DNA of 64,000 nucleotides from JAHJKV01 sp963678135 (GTDB taxonomy: Bacteria > Desulfobacterota > Desulfovibrionia > Desulfovibrionales > Desulfovibrionaceae): positions 186,001 to 250,000 of the forward strand of contig OY782667.1 in assembly GCA_963678135.1 (NCBI GenBank), in the 5' to 3' direction. Below are positions 8,591 to 16,087 of the stretch, in pieces. The notes under the pieces were generated by a model. It worked only from the letters and a program-made list of their open reading frames with translations, was not told the DNA's origin and searched no databases. The position numbers were made by a program, and so were the translations under genes. Numbering within the stretch: the first letter of the stretch is position 1; each line of letters starts with the position of its first letter.

Positions 8591-9157
8591 ATGCGCTATG
8601 GCTTATATCTTATTGATGGCGAAAATTATAGAATAACCCCAATAAATCCTTCTAAATCTTTAACGTGGTTATTTTTTGGGGCGTTTGTTTGGGCTTTTGT
8701 TATTACTTGGGACATAGCTTTTCCCCAAGGGATAAAGGGGGGACTATGTCTTTTTGAAGGTATAATATCGTTCTTCGCTTTATCCATAATTTGCTACATC
8801 AATCTTGCAGGGAGCGTGTACAATTCTCCAAGGCGAGTAGTAACTATTACATTCATTCATGCAGTAAAAAAGCAAAGCTGGTACACTTTCGTAATATATA
8901 AATTCACTTCTTTTATTTACTGGTGCAGTCCTAAAAAAATATTGAGACAAGACGCTGCGTTATTGTTTTTTGCATTAGAACAATATCAGCAAAAAAAATT
9001 AGGGAAAGAGAAGAGGGGTATCCGTGAATTTCAACTTAGATATGTAGATAAGTTTGTCAAATATCCTTTGACTCAAAAAACTAAAAAGCGATATGCCTAC
9101 GAGCTTTCTCAAGAGGGGAAAAATCTTTGGAACAAGTGGTTAAATCAGTATTCGTAG
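8591..9157 (+). CDS. Unrecognised two-helix membrane protein of the mobile element
   Basis: 188 residues. Two adjacent hydrophobic helices (about 25-42 and 52-72) follow a short polar start; the rest is basic and aromatic-rich (Lys/Tyr/Gln), probably cytoplasmic. A Shine-Dalgarno GAGGAG lies 9 bp before the ATG. Its AT-rich base use differs from the flanking chromosomal genes. I recognise no family. Position at the left end of the element makes it cargo or an accessory maintenance gene. Confidence 0.6.
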   Translation: MRYGLYLIDGENYRITPINPSKSLTWLFFGAFVWAFVITWDIAFPQGIKGGLCLFEGIISFFALSIICYINLAGSVYNSPRRVVTITFIHAVKKQSWYTFVIYKFTSFIYWCSPKKILRQDAALLFFALEQYQQKKLGKEKRGIREFQLRYVDKFVKYPLTQKTKKRYAYELSQEGKNLWNKWLNQYS

Positions 9158-9265
9158 TACTGTTTTTATTAAATGTAATAAAACTAGGCTATTAAAAAAA
9201 TAAGATTAGTACTAAGTTTATCTTTTTTTTGTATGATTTTCTCCTAAAACCAACAGGAGGAAATT

Positions 9266-9472
9266 ATGGAACCAAAACGCTATCTCAGGGCAAAAGAAGC
9301 TGCGTCTTATCTTGGAATATCTGTCTCTGTACTCAACAAGGATAGAGGAACACAGCTTATAGGAATTCCCTTCACACGAATTGGAAGAACTATTCTTTAT
9401 GATAAAGAGGTACTTGATTCATGGCTTGAAGGGCAAAGAAGCAAAGAACAGAACGAATATAAGGTGATGTAA
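9266..9472 (+). CDS. AlpA/excisionase-like helix-turn-helix protein
   Basis: 68 residues with a winged helix-turn-helix of the AlpA/Xis type: YLRAKEAASYLGISVSVLN, then TRIGRTILYDKEVLDSWLE. A good Shine-Dalgarno (AGGAGG) precedes the ATG. Such proteins bend DNA at attachment sites and control direction of recombination or integrase expression. In this element it is the only candidate excisionase. It lies just upstream of the DUF3987 gene, as in many mobilizable islands. Confidence 0.8.
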   Translation: MEPKRYLRAKEAASYLGISVSVLNKDRGTQLIGIPFTRIGRTILYDKEVLDSWLEGQRSKEQNEYKVM

Positions 9473-9502
9473 TGCCCATAATCACCTTTAGGATTCTGTT
9501 AA

Positions 9503-11329
9503 ATGGAAGCTAGCCCCCTGCTTCCTTCGCCTATGCCGTTTCCGCAGGGCATTTTCCCTGAGCGTGTAGAAGAGGCTTTGTTCATGGCGTCCGAGGCGTT
9601 TAATGTGCCTTTAGCCGTGCCCTCAGTAACTTTTTTAGCAGTTATTGGTGCATCTATTGGCATGACACGGGGCTTGAAGGTCAAGGCGGGCTGGATAGCT
9701 TATCCCAATTTATATTGGGCTTTGGTAGCTAGGTCTGGCATGGGCAAATCGCCTTGCTCAAACGCTATTTTAAGGCCAATTCATGAGCAGGAGCATACTT
9801 CTTTCTGTACCTATAAAATGGAAATTCAGGAGTATGAATATGCCCTTAAGGCATGGCAAGTTTCTGCAAATAAAGCGCAAAGAAATGGCAAAGATATACC
9901 CCTTAAACCAGAGAGGCCAGTTTGGGAGCAAATATATGTCGAAGACAGCACCACGCAGGCCGTGGGGCAAATTTTAGCTGATAACCCAAAAGGTGTTTTA
10001 TGGTATAGGGACGAACTTTCAGGCCTACTTGCCGACCTTGGCAGGTATGACGGAAAAGGAGCGGATACAGGGGACAAAGCACGGCTTTTGTCTGCTTATG
10101 ATTGCGGAGCATGGAAAGTTTCTCGGAGTACCAAAGACGGCCTACATATCCCTCATGCCTGCGTTTCAATCTTTGGCACTGTCCAGCCGGGATTGCTTCC
10201 CAATCTTTTCAAACAGCGCGATGCTATTTCCGGATTTTTGCCTCGTTTCTTGTTTGTACGCTGCGAACAGACAAAACCTTCGCTTTGGACTGATAAAGGT
10301 TTTGAAGGTGACAAAGCAGAGGCACTTTATGCTTTTATCAAGCAGGCACTGAGTTTATCTTTTGATAATGGCAAGCCACAGCTTATTGAATTTTCAAACC
10401 CAGCTCGTGAGTCCATTATTCGGTGGCATGACCAGCATGTCAAAAGTCATTGGTATAGACCAGACCTTGCCATGTATGAGGCACTTGCCCCTAAAATCCG
10501 CGGGGCGTTTTTCAAACTCTGCTTGGTTCTGCATTGTCTCTATGCTTGGTCAGAAAATAAATCTGAACTCATAGAAGTCTCAAAGTTAGTTGTTGAGCAA
10601 ACAGCTACGCTTATGTCTTGGCTAGAAGAGCAGCAATGGCAAGTCTGGCAAATGCTTTCAGCACCTCACGGCTTGGTCGAGTCTACTTCTTTGGAAAAGC
10701 GAGTAGCCCAGACAATTTTACGCTTAAAAGAGCATATCCAAAACTCAGGCTTGCCTACAATGATGATTGTCTCGGCACTCAATGAAGGCTTGGCAGAGGA
10801 CTTTCATGTTTCAGCTAAAGCCGTGGCGCAAACTTTTGAAAAACTTGGATTAAAAACAAAGAGGACAAATAAAGTTAGAGGCGTATTGCTTAACCCTGAT
10901 ATTTTGTCTGCTTTGGATAAACAATTTCCAGTAGAAAAATCCGTCACAAGCGACATAAACGTCATTCTAGTAGATAAAAATCAACAATCTCAAGAAGTTA
11001 AAAACGTGACAGATGCAGTGACGCTTTCAGAAAGAACAGAGAAAGCGTCACTTAAATTGTCACCGCAGAATAATCAGTCAATACAAAAGGTTACAGAAGC
11101 AAGTGACGGAAGTGACGTATATGACGCTTTTTTAGGGGATAAAACCTTACAGTCTGAAAATAGCCCTTTTCATTCCTCTTTGGAGTTCAATGACATGGTA
11201 ATACCATGTCCTAGCCAGCCTACCCAAGGTGACACAGCCAGTAAAACTGACTTGTCTCTTTTGGGTGCTGGCGAGGGAGCAGAGCTCCCTTCGAACCCTT
11301 TGCTTACGCCAAGAGGGAAAAATGAGTAG
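9503..11329 (+). CDS. DUF3987 domain protein (island replication/helicase-like)
   Basis: 608 residues. The N-terminal two thirds match DUF3987: FPERVEEALFMASEAFNVPL, a Walker-A-like loop ARSGMGKSP near residue 76, GVLWYRDELSGLLADL, and SIFGTVQPGLL. The last ~150 residues are polar, low-complexity and rich in Ser/Thr/Asp. DUF3987 proteins occur in mobile islands beside mobilization genes and are thought to be primase- or helicase-associated; the activity is not proven. The stop overlaps the mobC start by 8 bp. A hairpin that could be part of oriT lies inside its 3' end. Confidence 0.82.
   Translation: MEASPLLPSPMPFPQGIFPERVEEALFMASEAFNVPLAVPSVTFLAVIGASIGMTRGLKVKAGWIAYPNLYWALVARSGMGKSPCSNAILRPIHEQEHTSFCTYKMEIQEYEYALKAWQVSANKAQRNGKDIPLKPERPVWEQIYVEDSTTQAVGQILADNPKGVLWYRDELSGLLADLGRYDGKGADTGDKARLLSAYDCGAWKVSRSTKDGLHIPHACVSIFGTVQPGLLPNLFKQRDAISGFLPRFLFVRCEQTKPSLWTDKGFEGDKAEALYAFIKQALSLSFDNGKPQLIEFSNPARESIIRWHDQHVKSHWYRPDLAMYEALAPKIRGAFFKLCLVLHCLYAWSENKSELIEVSKLVVEQTATLMSWLEEQQWQVWQMLSAPHGLVESTSLEKRVAQTILRLKEHIQNSGLPTMMIVSALNEGLAEDFHVSAKAVAQTFEKLGLKTKRTNKVRGVLLNPDILSALDKQFPVEKSVTSDINVILVDKNQQSQEVKNVTDAVTLSERTEKASLKLSPQNNQSIQKVTEASDGSDVYDAFLGDKTLQSENSPFHSSLEFNDMVIPCPSQPTQGDTASKTDLSLLGAGEGAELPSNPLLTPRGKNE
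11274..11290 (+). other. Candidate oriT hairpin upstream of mobC
   Basis: A perfect 7-bp stem AGGGAGC / GCTCCCT with a 3-nt loop sits 32 bp before mobC, inside the 3' end of the DUF3987 gene, followed by CGAACCCTTTGCTTACGCC. A hairpin next to a nick region just upstream of the mob genes is the usual oriT layout. The nick site is not identified. Confidence 0.35.
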
Positions 11330-11612
11330 GAATGCTTGGATAACCTTACGAGTTACACCTGAAGAAAAGGTTTTGCTCTTAAACGCAGCGCAGGCAAAAA
11401 ATATGAGCCTTGGTGATTTTGTACGCCAGCAAATAGGCAGACCCCGAGTGAGGAAAACGAAAATAGAGCAGGAGAAAAACTTACAAATAGCCCGTATCGG
11501 CAATAATCTGAACCAGCTCGCCCATTGGGCAAATACATACAAAGGAAGTGCAGATACGCTTTTAATCCTCTCAGAACTCCAAAGTATTGCACAGGATATA
11601 AAATGTATATGA
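11322..11612 (+). CDS. mobC: MobC-type relaxosome protein
   Basis: 96 residues from the ATG at 11322. It begins with a ribbon-helix-helix-like region (RNAWITLRVTPEEKVLLLNAA), then SLGDFVRQQIGRP, and the MobC signature IARIGNNLNQLAHWAN near residue 60. MobC helps the relaxase open oriT. It overlaps the DUF3987 stop (8 bp) and the mobA start (10 bp), so the three are translated together. The pattern is typical of mobilizable plasmids and islands. Confidence 0.88.
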   Translation: MSRNAWITLRVTPEEKVLLLNAAQAKNMSLGDFVRQQIGRPRVRKTKIEQEKNLQIARIGNNLNQLAHWANTYKGSADTLLILSELQSIAQDIKCI

Positions 11613-13096
11613 AGGTTTTTGAGCATGGCACTGGCCGAGGAGACAAAGCCATCAATTACCTGCTTGACCCGAAGCGTAAAGGTCGAGAGCAAAGTCCTCC
11701 TACTGTTTTGCGTGGTGATCCTGAATTGCTGCTTAAGGTCATAAACGCAACAAGTCGTAAATGGAAATATACTTCCGGAGTTTTGTCGTGGTCGCCAGAG
11801 GATAAAATGACGCCAGAAAAAGAACAGCAAATCATGGACAGTTTTGAATCCTTTGCTTTTGCAGGACTAGAGCCTGACCAATACACAATTTTATGGGTAC
11901 GGCATGACCATAATCCGCACCATGAACTGCATTTTATCATACCGCGCACTGAGCTTTATAAAGGCAAGGCCTTGAACCCCTGCCCTCCGAATTGGCAAAA
12001 GCAATACGATGTCTGGCGGGATTTATGGAATGAGCAGGAAAACTGGGCACGTCCGGATGATCCAAAAAGAGCGCGTATTGTTCAGCTTGGGAAAGCGAAT
12101 CAGTTTCATAGCGATAAGGTAAAAATCAAAAAACAAATTACTGAATATTTAGCGCAGGGCATAAAGCACGGGCTGTATCAGGCTAGAGAAGACTTGATTA
12201 TAGCTTTGGAAACAGCAGGTTTTGTAATCCCGCGCAAGGGCAAAGAATATATTACTCTGCAATCACCAAAGGGTGGGCAAGGCATCAGACTCAAAGGAGG
12301 TATTTATGCAGCATCTTGGAGAGCTGACCAGCAGATTAAAGGAACAAGTGAGCTTGGAAGTGCTGGAAACGGAAAAGAGCGTGCAGAGCGCATTACAAGA
12401 CTTAGGCAAGAACTTGAGGCAATACGCACACGCAGAGCTGAATACAATCAGAAACGATATGGATACGCAGTTACAGGAGCTGAAAAAAAGGCAATTCAAC
12501 ATTTCGCTATATCATTGGAAGCAAAATCTACTGGGCAGTTTTCTCGTGTCATTACTTTTAGCGATAGTCTTAGTCTCCATAACAGGCTTTTACAGCTTGA
12601 GGCTCAGGCAAAGCTCCGAGGAATTAGCTTCAATCAAAGCGCAGATAGCAAAGCAGAAGGAGAGCATCAGCAAGTTCACAAAATGGGGCATCACAGCACA
12701 TCAAGCGGACGGTCAAAAATATCTGGTCTTTCCCAAGGGGGCGAACTTAGAGATAGCGCATACAAGCGAAGGCAAGCCAGCCCTGATATTCAGGAGGTAG
12801 CATATGAACGAACTGGGGCAGAACCTACTCAAGGCCTTAAGCAGAATGGAGAAGGAGCAGAGCACTCGCCTAGACAAGCAGGACAAACGGATAGACAGGC
12901 TGGAACTGGAGGTGCAAGGTTGTCACGCATTGCAAAACGAATTGAATGGTGTATTGAGCAAGCTCAAGGAATTATCCAGTGCTTGGACAAAGTAAGGCAA
13001 TGGCGTAAGCATAACAGAAATCAGTCAATCAAAATCTCAGGAGGACACAATGACACATCAGGAACTCATAACAGCTTTATTCAACTGGAAAAATGA
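11603..13096 (+). CDS. mobA: MobA-type relaxase
   Basis: 497 residues from the ATG at 11603, inside the end of mobC. The N-terminal relaxase domain shows the tyrosine region (KAINYLLDPKRKG) and the three-histidine metal motif VRHDHNPHHELHFIIPR near residue 105. It nicks oriT and leads the strand into the recipient. From about residue 235 the protein becomes hydrophilic and low-complexity (Gln/Arg/Ser/Gly-rich), exactly where mobB and a second small gene are encoded in another frame. This is overprinting as in RSF1010 and ColE1-type mob regions. Confidence 0.9.
   Translation: MYMKVFEHGTGRGDKAINYLLDPKRKGREQSPPTVLRGDPELLLKVINATSRKWKYTSGVLSWSPEDKMTPEKEQQIMDSFESFAFAGLEPDQYTILWVRHDHNPHHELHFIIPRTELYKGKALNPCPPNWQKQYDVWRDLWNEQENWARPDDPKRARIVQLGKANQFHSDKVKIKKQITEYLAQGIKHGLYQAREDLIIALETAGFVIPRKGKEYITLQSPKGGQGIRLKGGIYAASWRADQQIKGTSELGSAGNGKERAERITRLRQELEAIRTRRAEYNQKRYGYAVTGAEKKAIQHFAISLEAKSTGQFSRVITFSDSLSLHNRLLQLEAQAKLRGISFNQSADSKAEGEHQQVHKMGHHSTSSGRSKISGLSQGGELRDSAYKRRQASPDIQEVAYERTGAEPTQGLKQNGEGAEHSPRQAGQTDRQAGTGGARLSRIAKRIEWCIEQAQGIIQCLDKVRQWRKHNRNQSIKISGGHNDTSGTHNSFIQLEK
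12306..12800 (+). CDS. mobB: MobB-like membrane protein overprinted within mobA
   Basis: 164 residues in a different frame wholly inside mobA. A strong Shine-Dalgarno AAAGGAGG lies 5 bp before the ATG, which decides this start. Residues 1-70 form an amphipathic coiled coil, then a membrane helix (about 77-98, LLGSFLVSLLLAIVLVSIT), a second coiled-coil stretch and a polar end. In RSF1010, MobB is also encoded within the relaxase gene, spans the membrane and stabilises the relaxase at oriT. The same role is inferred here from position and topology. Confidence 0.78.
   Translation: MQHLGELTSRLKEQVSLEVLETEKSVQSALQDLGKNLRQYAHAELNTIRNDMDTQLQELKKRQFNISLYHWKQNLLGSFLVSLLLAIVLVSITGFYSLRLRQSSEELASIKAQIAKQKESISKFTKWGITAHQADGQKYLVFPKGANLEIAHTSEGKPALIFRR
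12804..12995 (+). CDS. Small coiled-coil protein overprinted within mobA
   Basis: 63 residues, the same frame as mobB and starting 4 bp after its end. A strong Shine-Dalgarno (AGGAGG) lies 7 bp before the ATG. The sequence is one continuous heptad-rich helix (LLKALSRMEKEQSTRLDKQ, then RIDRLELEVQ). No family was recognised. Two good ribosome sites in a row in a frame that differs from mobA argue that both overprinted genes are real. Confidence 0.65.
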   Translation: MNELGQNLLKALSRMEKEQSTRLDKQDKRIDRLELEVQGCHALQNELNGVLSKLKELSSAWTK

Positions 13097-13619
13097 AATT
13101 ATTGAACAATATCTACACAAAGGAGGCGATCCAAATTGGACAGATGAATATGGCAAGTCTTTGCTGCATGAAGCAGCCATGTATGAGAATACTGAAGCCA
13201 TTAAAATACTTATCAAAGCAGGGGCAAATATCGAAGCACGAGACAATGACGGCTTTACTCCGATCTTTTGGCCAAGCAAGGCAGAGCCAATTTTTGCTTT
13301 ACATGAAGCAGGAGCGGACATCTTTGCTTTGGACAACGAAGGACAGCAGCCCTTGCACGTTCTGACCATGGGAGGACATACCGAGGCAGTTTGCGCTTTA
13401 CTAGCTCTTGGCGCAGACATGTATGCCATTCCCAAAGATACGCACTTGCCAGCACCGTACTTCGCGCTTTACAGCGACAATCCGCTTGGTGTTTTAAGTG
13501 CTTATAAAATGGCAGGCTTCAAAGAAGATAAAGACTATCCCCTTGCCTTAAACGCTCACGAACGTGGCAAGCATGAAGTGGTTCTCTGGCTTAAGCAGAT
13601 GAACTGGGGGAAGGAATAA
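13050..13619 (+). CDS. Ankyrin-repeat protein
   Basis: 189 residues with about four ankyrin repeats: YGKSLLHEAAMYENTEAIKIL then IKAGANIEARDNDGFTPIFW, EAGADIFALDNEGQQPLHVL, and GHTEAVCALLALGADMYAI. No signal peptide, so it is probably a cytoplasmic protein-interaction module. A Shine-Dalgarno AGGAGG precedes the ATG, and the start overlaps the mobA end by 47 bp. Its last 98 bp are duplicated at 14644-14741. Role in the element unknown; possibly anti-restriction or host interaction. Confidence 0.85.
   Translation: MTHQELITALFNWKNEIIEQYLHKGGDPNWTDEYGKSLLHEAAMYENTEAIKILIKAGANIEARDNDGFTPIFWPSKAEPIFALHEAGADIFALDNEGQQPLHVLTMGGHTEAVCALLALGADMYAIPKDTHLPAPYFALYSDNPLGVLSAYKMAGFKEDKDYPLALNAHERGKHEVVLWLKQMNWGKE
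13516..13613 (+). repeat. 98-bp duplicated segment, copy 1 (3' end of ankyrin gene)
   Basis: It matches 14644-14741 in the same orientation over 98 bp with three differences. All three are synonymous third-base changes in the ankyrin frame (TAT/TAC, CGT/CGA, CTT/CTC). Confidence 0.92.
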
Positions 13620-13721
13620 TTATCAATAGATTGAAGTGAGATAGAGCCTAGATTTTTGGCTAATAAAAGGCTGGATGAACCTATCCTGATTTTTGCTTCA
13701 TCTTGACCTCTTGCCTTCTCG

Positions 13722-13764
13722 TCCCTACGATACCAATATTGTGTTTTATGGTTTATCGTAGGGA
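13722..13764. repeat. 11-bp inverted repeat in the gap before the KilA-N gene
   Basis: Arms TCCCTACGATA (13722-13732) and TATCGTAGGGA (13754-13764) are perfect, with a 21-nt spacer. No T run follows, so it is not a simple terminator. It could be an operator or the scar of a small insertion. Confidence 0.6.
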
Positions 13765-13818
13765 TGCACGCGGTACGCTAAATCAATGCACAAAAAAACT
13801 TAAAACAGGCGATCCTTG

Positions 13819-14679
13819 ATGAGTAAAAGAACAATAGAAGTTAAAGGGATTGAAATTACAGTTTCCCAGATAAAACAGGAAGATTTTATCTGTATAACTG
13901 ACATCGCAAAATATAAAACAAATGATGCAAGTGCTGTTATAGGGAATTGGATAAGGAATCGTAATACTATTGAGTTTTTAGGTGTATGGGAAAGTCTGTA
14001 TAATCCGGATTTCAAACCCCTCGAATTCGAGGGGTTTAAAAAACAAGCAGGGCTTAATGCTTTCACTCTTTCACCTCAAAAATGGGTTGAGGCAACAAAC
14101 GCAAAAGGATTTAGAGTTAAGTCAGGTAGATACGGTGGCACTTACGCCCACAAAGATATTGCATTTAAATTTGCCAGTTGGATTTCCGTAGAATTTGAGC
14201 TGTACATTGTTAAAGAATTCCAACGCTTAAAAGAGCGAGAGCAAGAACATCTAGATTGGGATATTAAACGCAATTTGGCAAAAATCAATTACCGCATTCA
14301 TACCGATGCAATCAAAGAAAATCTTATTCCCCGTCATCTAACGCCACAGCAAATATCTTTTGTGTATGCAACAGAAGCCGATGTCTTAAATGTTGCTCTA
14401 TTTGGTAAAACAGCCAAACAATGGAGAGATGAACACCCTGCTAAAGATGGCAACATAAGGGATTATGCAAATGCGAGCCAGCTTGTGTGCTTATCAAACC
14501 TTGAGAACTTAAATGCAGTTTTTATAAATGAAGGGCTGGAACAAAGCATACGCCTTGAAAGATTAAATGCAATCGCCATTAGCCAAATGAAAATCCTTGT
14601 GCAAGATACTGCCGTGAAAATATTGGAAGACCAAGAGAGCAGAGCTTCAAAGAAGATAAAGACTACCCCCTTGCCTTAA
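13819..14679 (+). CDS. KilA-N domain protein with a coding palindrome
   Basis: 286 residues. The KilA-N DNA-binding domain spans about 1-135, with ITDIAKYKTNDASAVIGNWI, LSPQKWVEATNAKG, and KSGRYGGTYAHKDIAFKFASW. A C-terminal helical region follows (ITPQ-type, LTPQQISFVYATEADVLNVAL). KilA-N proteins are phage or plasmid regulators, often antirepressor-like. The last ~12 codons are read out of frame from the duplicated ankyrin tail, so the natural end was lost or replaced. Codons 65-74 contain a near-perfect palindrome. Confidence 0.85.
   Translation: MSKRTIEVKGIEITVSQIKQEDFICITDIAKYKTNDASAVIGNWIRNRNTIEFLGVWESLYNPDFKPLEFEGFKKQAGLNAFTLSPQKWVEATNAKGFRVKSGRYGGTYAHKDIAFKFASWISVEFELYIVKEFQRLKEREQEHLDWDIKRNLAKINYRIHTDAIKENLIPRHLTPQQISFVYATEADVLNVALFGKTAKQWRDEHPAKDGNIRDYANASQLVCLSNLENLNAVFINEGLEQSIRLERLNAIAISQMKILVQDTAVKILEDQESRASKKIKTTPLP
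14014..14037. repeat. Perfect 24-bp palindrome inside the KilA-N gene
   Basis: Each arm is 12 bp (AAACCCCTCGAA / TTCGAGGGGTTT) with no spacer; it extends to 14010-14041 with one mismatch. It encodes FKPLEFEGFK with the centre on the Glu-Phe codons. Confidence 0.97.
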
Positions 14680-14741
14680 ACGCTCACGAACGAGGCAAGC
14701 ATGAAGTGGTTCTCTGGCTCAAGCAGATGAACTGGGGGAAG
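14644..14741 (+). repeat. 98-bp duplicated segment, copy 2 (orphan ankyrin-gene tail)
   Basis: The 33-codon tail of an ankyrin gene, ending in its own TAG, with no 5' part. It forms the out-of-frame end of the KilA-N gene and abuts an hsdM remnant. Confidence 0.9.
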
Positions 14742-14754
14742 TAGCTTTTATTGT

Positions 14755-14883
14755 GCTCTTGATTTACATAGTGTTTATACATGGTCATACTCATTAAAAA
14801 GTTTAGGAGCGGTATTCAAAAATATTGAAGCCTCCGCTCACGGCACAGAGAGTGAAGGTAAGATCAAAGGGTTATTTGATGAA
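14755..14883 (+). pseudogene. Remnant of a type I restriction methyltransferase gene (hsdM)
   Basis: One frame reads LGAVFKNIEASAHGTESEG followed by KIKGLFDE, which is the conserved N-terminal helical segment of HsdM proteins (FKNIE...GTESE...KGLFDD...). It has no start and is lost after about 43 codons, where rhuM begins in another frame. It shows that a type I restriction operon once occupied this site. rhuM genes are often embedded in type I loci. Confidence 0.72.
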
Positions 14884-15883
14884 CAAAGAATTACAGTTTC
14901 TAATCTATAATACACCGCAAGAAGATGTTAAAGTTAATGTGGTCATGCATGATGAAACCATTTGGCTTACTCAAAAAGCCATGGGGATGCTGTTTGATAC
15001 ATCGACAGATAACATCAGCTTTCATTTGAAAAACATATACAGTGACGGGGAATTAGCCGAAAAGGCAACTACCGAGAATTTCTCGGTAGTTCAGATCGAA
15101 GGGACGCGCAAGGTTCAACGCAATCTTAATTTTTACAACCTTGATGCCATTATATCCGTAGGCTATCGGGTCAATTCTGCAAAGGCAACACGATTTAGAA
15201 TCTGGGCAACCAAAATACTTAAGGAATTTATCCAAAAAGGCTTCATACTCGATGATGAACGCTTGAAGCAGGGCGAAACCGTTTTTGGCAAAGATTATTT
15301 CCGTGAACTCTTAGAGCGTGTCCGCTCCATCCGCACGAGTGAACGCCGTATTTGGCAACAAATTACCGATATTTTTGCGGAATGCAGTTTTAATTATGAT
15401 AAAGACTCCCCCGTAACCAAAGATTTTTATGCCATGGTACAAAATAAATTTCATTTTGCCATTACAGGACAGACCGCTGCTGAAATTATATACAGCCAAG
15501 CAGATCAGAGTAAAGAGCATATGGGGCTGAGCACATGGAAAAACGCACCTGATGGACGAGTGCTGAAATCCGATGTAAGCATTGCAAAAAATTACTTGCC
15601 AGAAAAAGAAATCAAACAGCTAGAACGTACTGTGGCTGGATATTTTGATTATATTGAAAGTATGATTGAACGTGAACATATTTTCAGCATGGAAGATTTT
15701 TCGCAAAGCGTGAATGAGTTTTTAGCTTTTCACAAATATCAAATTTTAGAAGGCAAAGGCAAAATGACGAAAGAACGTGCTGATAAAAAAGCCAAAGCCG
15801 AGTATGATGCCTTTAATAAAACGCAAAAAATCATCTCTGACTTTGATAAGAGCATCAAAGCCCTTGAAAAAGAGGGGAGATAA
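14879..15883 (+). CDS. rhuM: RhuM family protein (first copy)
   Basis: 334 residues from the ATG at 14879, near the usual family length. Family landmarks: ETIWLTQKAMGMLFDTSTDN, YNLDAIISVGYRVNSAKATRF, RIWATKILKEFIQKGFILDDE, and a helical C-terminal half (DKSIKALEKEGR end). RhuM is named from Salmonella pathogenicity island 3. Its biochemical function is unsettled, and relatives sit in restriction loci and beside Fic or Doc domains. It lies just upstream of mod, in the cargo block. Codons 64-71 form a perfect 25-nt palindrome. Confidence 0.88.
   Translation: MNKELQFLIYNTPQEDVKVNVVMHDETIWLTQKAMGMLFDTSTDNISFHLKNIYSDGELAEKATTENFSVVQIEGTRKVQRNLNFYNLDAIISVGYRVNSAKATRFRIWATKILKEFIQKGFILDDERLKQGETVFGKDYFRELLERVRSIRTSERRIWQQITDIFAECSFNYDKDSPVTKDFYAMVQNKFHFAITGQTAAEIIYSQADQSKEHMGLSTWKNAPDGRVLKSDVSIAKNYLPEKEIKQLERTVAGYFDYIESMIEREHIFSMEDFSQSVNEFLAFHKYQILEGKGKMTKERADKKAKAEYDAFNKTQKIISDFDKSIKALEKEGR
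15067..15091. repeat. Perfect 25-nt palindrome inside the first rhuM gene
   Basis: 12-bp arms AACTACCGAGAA / TTCTCGGTAGTT around one central T. It encodes TTENFSVV, immediately before the conserved QIEG. Confidence 0.97.
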
Positions 15884-16087
15884 AACCAAATTCAGTTATT
15901 CGGAAATTTCGAACAACTGCCTTAGACGGCAAAAGAGTATGTAGAGTAAAAGAGTATTGAGAGACTATAAAAAATGCCAAGCGTAGGATTGAGAAAGGGG
16001 AAAAGGGATGAGCTTGACCCTATGCTGAAGGTGTCTATGGAATTTAACACCAAGGGATTGTAAAAGTATAAGCAAGGAAAATATGCT

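Noticed and set aside
11147..11830. A 227-codon open frame on the minus strand across DUF3987, mobC and mobA
   Set aside because: It is antisense to three well-supported genes, has no ribosome site and no recognisable domain.
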